DNA from: Planctomycetales bacterium
GTDB taxonomy: Bacteria; Planctomycetota; Planctomycetia; Pirellulales; Thermoguttaceae
Reading direction: 5' to 3'
DNA length: 14,065 nucleotides
Assembly (NCBI GenBank): GCA_007127495.1
Contig: SKZG01000211.1
Location: 1 to 14,065 of the forward strand
The first letter of the stretch is position 1. The number at the start of each line of letters is the position of its first letter. The notes beneath the pieces are model-generated. The model was not told where the DNA came from. It saw only the letters and a program-made list of their open reading frames with translations, and did no database searches. This document shows, piece by piece, positions 11,663-14,065 of this stretch. Position numbers and translations under genes: made by a program.

Positions 11663-14065
11663 GTTCCGCTCCTGCGCCTTCGAGGGTTTCCGCGATCACT
11701 TCGCGCGCATCGAGCATCGCCTGGCTCTCGGTCCAATGAAAACGCTGCATGGGCTTGAAGATGAAGGTTCGCGTCCCTTCGTAGATGCGGAGGTTGCGGT
11801 CGAAGTAGACCCACTGGGCGCGCTGTTGGCGGAGCCGCTGCCGCGTGCGTTCCAGCTCGCGCGCGGTGCGGGCGTCGGCCCGAGCAACCAGCACGCCGCG
11901 GGCCGCCTTGCCGGCGGCCACCAAGTCGACGGCTACCATTCCCGAAAGCTCATCATACACGACGGCCACGTCGTGGCGCTTGGGCAACCGGCCGCCGAGG
12001 AAGGCATCGAGTTCCGCCTTCAGCCGCCGGGCATAGCCGCGCAGTTCCGGCTCCGTGGGCCTGCGCACGGCCGGCTCGCCGGTCCGCCCGTCGTTGAGTT
12101 CCAGGCGGATACGGACCAGGTCGTGGATCAACGCCCTTTCGCCCTCCGTGAGGGCTAGCGAATCGGCGACCATCGTGTTGAGTTCGTCGATGAGGGGGGA
12201 CAAGCGGTCTTCGTCCTCGGGGTCGAACGGCAGAGGGGGCTGACTATAATCAGAGGCTCCGTGCTTGCGAACATCTTTCATCCTGATGGGCTGAGTCTGG
12301 GCAAGCCGAGCGTGAAGATCGGTCCACGCCTTGAGTTGGCCGCGCGTCAGGTCGGCGATGCCGATGGGCATTTGACGCAAGGCGCGTAATGTCGCGAGTC
12401 CACGTTGGACCCCGAACTGTGTGGACGTGAGGAACTGATGGTAGAACGCGAAGTCGGAACTGAGGTACAACGACAGCGCCTTGAGGAAGTCCGTGTCGTC
12501 GGTCGCGCTACCGATACCGATCTGGCGAGGCGGCACGACCAGATATTCCTCGGTGTAGACTGCAAACGTTCTTGCCGCACTGACAATGACGTGCGGTGGG
12601 CGACAGACGGAAAGCGGCAGTGTTGCTCGCCCCTTGCGAACCCAGGTCAGCTCCGAATCGATCGGAACAACAGCCTTCGCAGGGAAGGAGAACACGTGGA
12701 GCAACCCTTTGAGAGCATCCGTGTCGAGCGTAACCCGATTGGGGATTGGCGGCAGGGGTTCGACTTCCTCGTCATTCTCAGACTTGGGAGGCTTGCGAAG
12801 CTGGAGGCCCTCCGATACCGCGAGGACGTTTTCGCGCTCCAATTCCCGCAAGCATGGGAAGTTGCGGCTGAGTTTGCCAAGCAAGCGGGCATCCATCGCC
12901 GAGCCCCACGTTGCCAGCTTCCACGGCAATCCGCTGCCATCCATCACGCGCGTGGTGGGAATGTCGCGAATCTCGCTCGCGTTAATGACGATGCTCCACG
13001 ACTCGTTGCGAGTGCGCTCCCGCACGGGCCGGGTGGGCTCCTGGTTGGCCACCAGCGGGTTGTAGGTTCGCACGATCTCGTCTTCGTCCACGGGGGCATT
13101 CGCGTCCGGCCGCGGCCGATAGAAGAACGCGGCGCCGGGAACTCGGAATCGCCCGGCCGAGAGAACTTCGGCAAGGTTCGCGAAGTTGACGACGGTATGG
13201 ACCTTCATCTCGCGGAAGAATGACGTTCGGAAATCCTTCGCCCGATCCTCGAACAACGTCATGGCGGGCAGGAACAGGGCGGCTTCGCCGTCCGACGCGA
13301 GATACTTTCCTGCCTCCCAGGCGAACGCCCGGGCTGCCTGGTTGCCGCCAACCGGGAATGCCTTCCGGTGTTCTTGCATCCATTTCCACAGCGCCTTCTC
13401 CTCCCGGCGCAGTTGCTTGGGCGCGAGCCCCTTCCAAGGCGGGTTGCCGACAACCCAATCGAACTTCGACTGCAAAGCCTCCTGCCGGGCCGTCGCCTCC
13501 CCGAAGAAGTCAAGGCAGAAGATGTTCTCGTTTCGCAGCTTGGGAAGTTTGAAGCCGTTTCGTGCGCCTTCCAAGTCCGGGGGATCGACGTAGTCGAGCA
13601 GCGCAAGGACGAGGCTCAATTCGGCGATGTTGCACGCGTCCGCCTCGCAGTCGACGCCGAAGATGCTCGTCGTCAACAGTTTACGGAGTTCGCGCGGCTT
13701 CGGATTGCTGCCCGGTGGAAACTCCTTCTCGATGAGCCGCCGGTAGCACTGGACCAGGAACGCCCCGGAGCCGCATGAAGGATCCAGCACCCGCATCCCC
13801 TTCGTGAGCGGCCGGTGCTCCTCCAATTCGGAAAGCATCAGGTTGATAACGGGAATGGGCGTGTAGTAGGCGCCGAGCTGCCGGCCCGCACTGTGTTCCC
13901 CGGCGGCGTCCGGCTTCTCGGCCGTCTTCGGCGCATGGAGGAACTGCTCGTAGACCACCGACAGGGTTTCGATCTGCACTTTAGGCGATCTTTGCAGCGC
14001 TGAGTGGAAACTGATCTTGCGTAAAAGGGCGGCTCTCCCGATGCTTGTGATTTCGGGCAAGGAAA
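11655..14065 (-). CDS. N6-adenine DNA methyltransferase, Eco57I/type IIG-like (5' end outside window)
   Basis: This large enzyme methylates adenine in a DNA recognition site using S-adenosylmethionine. Counting from the first visible TTG (14060), it shows motif X GAYYTP (63-68), motif I LDPSCGSGAFLV (92-103), the acidic motif II region FGVDCEADA (134-142) and the catalytic motif IV NPPW (206-209), the gamma-class order. A long region after about residue 300 is suited to a target-recognition domain, and the last 200 residues are rich in Arg, Leu and Ala helices. The frame runs to the window edge, and the first residues are not a natural N-terminus (no ribosome site, an internal-looking VQIETLSVVYEQFL helix), so the true start lies outside and an N-terminal domain may be missing from view. 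It overlaps the nuclease gene, suggesting a two-gene restriction-modification or phage-defence unit. Confidence 0.9.
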   Translation of the reverse strand, partial: SLPEITSIGRAALLRKISFHSALQRSPKVQIETLSVVYEQFLHAPKTAEKPDAAGEHSAGRQLGAYYTPIPVINLMLSELEEHRPLTKGMRVLDPSCGSGAFLVQCYRRLIEKEFPPGSNPKPRELRKLLTTSIFGVDCEADACNIAELSLVLALLDYVDPPDLEGARNGFKLPKLRNENIFCLDFFGEATARQEALQSKFDWVVGNPPWKGLAPKQLRREEKALWKWMQEHRKAFPVGGNQAARAFAWEAGKYLASDGEAALFLPAMTLFEDRAKDFRTSFFREMKVHTVVNFANLAEVLSAGRFRVPGAAFFYRPRPDANAPVDEDEIVRTYNPLVANQEPTRPVRERTRNESWSIVINASEIRDIPTTRVMDGSGLPWKLATWGSAMDARLLGKLSRNFPCLRELERENVLAVSEGLQLRKPPKSENDEEVEPLPPIPNRVTLDTDALKGLLHVFSFPAKAVVPIDSELTWVRKGRATLPLSVCRPPHVIVSAARTFAVYTEEYLVVPPRQIGIGSATDDTDFLKALSLYLSSDFAFYHQFLTSTQFGVQRGLATLRALRQMPIGIADLTRGQLKAWTDLHARLAQTQPIRMKDVRKHGASDYSQPPLPFDPEDEDRLSPLIDELNTMVADSLALTEGERALIHDLVRIRLELNDGRTGEPAVRRPTEPELRGYARRLKAELDAFLGGRLPKRHDVAVVYDELSGMVAVDLVAAGKAARGVLVARADARTARELERTRQRLRQQRAQWVYFDRNLRIYEGTRTFIFKPMQRFHWTESQAMLDAREVIAETLEGAGAERD

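Noticed and set aside
14058..14060. TTG at 14060 as the true start of the methyltransferase
   Set aside because: No ribosome site is visible, the frame stays open to the window edge, and the first residues look internal.

Overview
This window most likely comes from a planctomycete chromosome, probably of the Pirellulales type. The DNA is GC-rich. Several proteins look like planctomycete-restricted lipoproteins or low-complexity exported proteins, and there are double-hairpin intergenic elements of a kind I recall from those genomes. fliM and proA sit apart from any larger flagellar or proline operon. The assignment rests on recalled family resemblance, not on a search.

Left third (1-3690, + strand). 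The window opens inside a membrane-anchored P-loop NTPase-like gene (C-terminal part only), followed by a small lipoprotein gene. A 0.7 kb gene-free stretch holds a double hairpin, a 9-bp inverted repeat, a sigma70-like promoter and a structured leader. It leads into a secreted protein with 36 cysteines in TC-x-P repeats and an EAP-repeat tail, closed by a very clear intrinsic terminator.

Middle (3688-8165, - strand). In transcription order from the right the genes are fliM, a Pro/Tyr-rich membrane-anchored protein, a lipoprotein with a secretin-like C-terminus, an HU-family DNA-binding protein and an exported Fe-type superoxide dismutase with a Tat-like signal. The HU leader carries a 17-bp tandem repeat; a 13-bp tandem repeat and a GGGACTGTCCC palindrome lie behind it.

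Right part (8243-14065, - strand). In transcription order: an N6-adenine DNA methyltransferase (cut by the window edge), an overlapping PD-(D/E)XK nuclease gene that appears truncated just after its catalytic motif, an encapsulated ferritin (EncFtn), its encapsulin shell, and proA. EncFtn and encapsulin form an iron-storage nanocompartment operon with its own promoter, a C-terminal cargo peptide on EncFtn and a hairpin between the two genes. proA has its own promoter, which fixes its translation start downstream of the longest open frame.

The strongest systems are the encapsulin/EncFtn iron compartment, the restriction-modification-like pair with a probably broken nuclease, and the cysteine-rich exported repeat protein. 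Iron storage (EncFtn/encapsulin) and the exported Fe-SOD both concern iron and oxidative stress, but they are 5 kb apart and nothing in the sequence shows that they are co-regulated.
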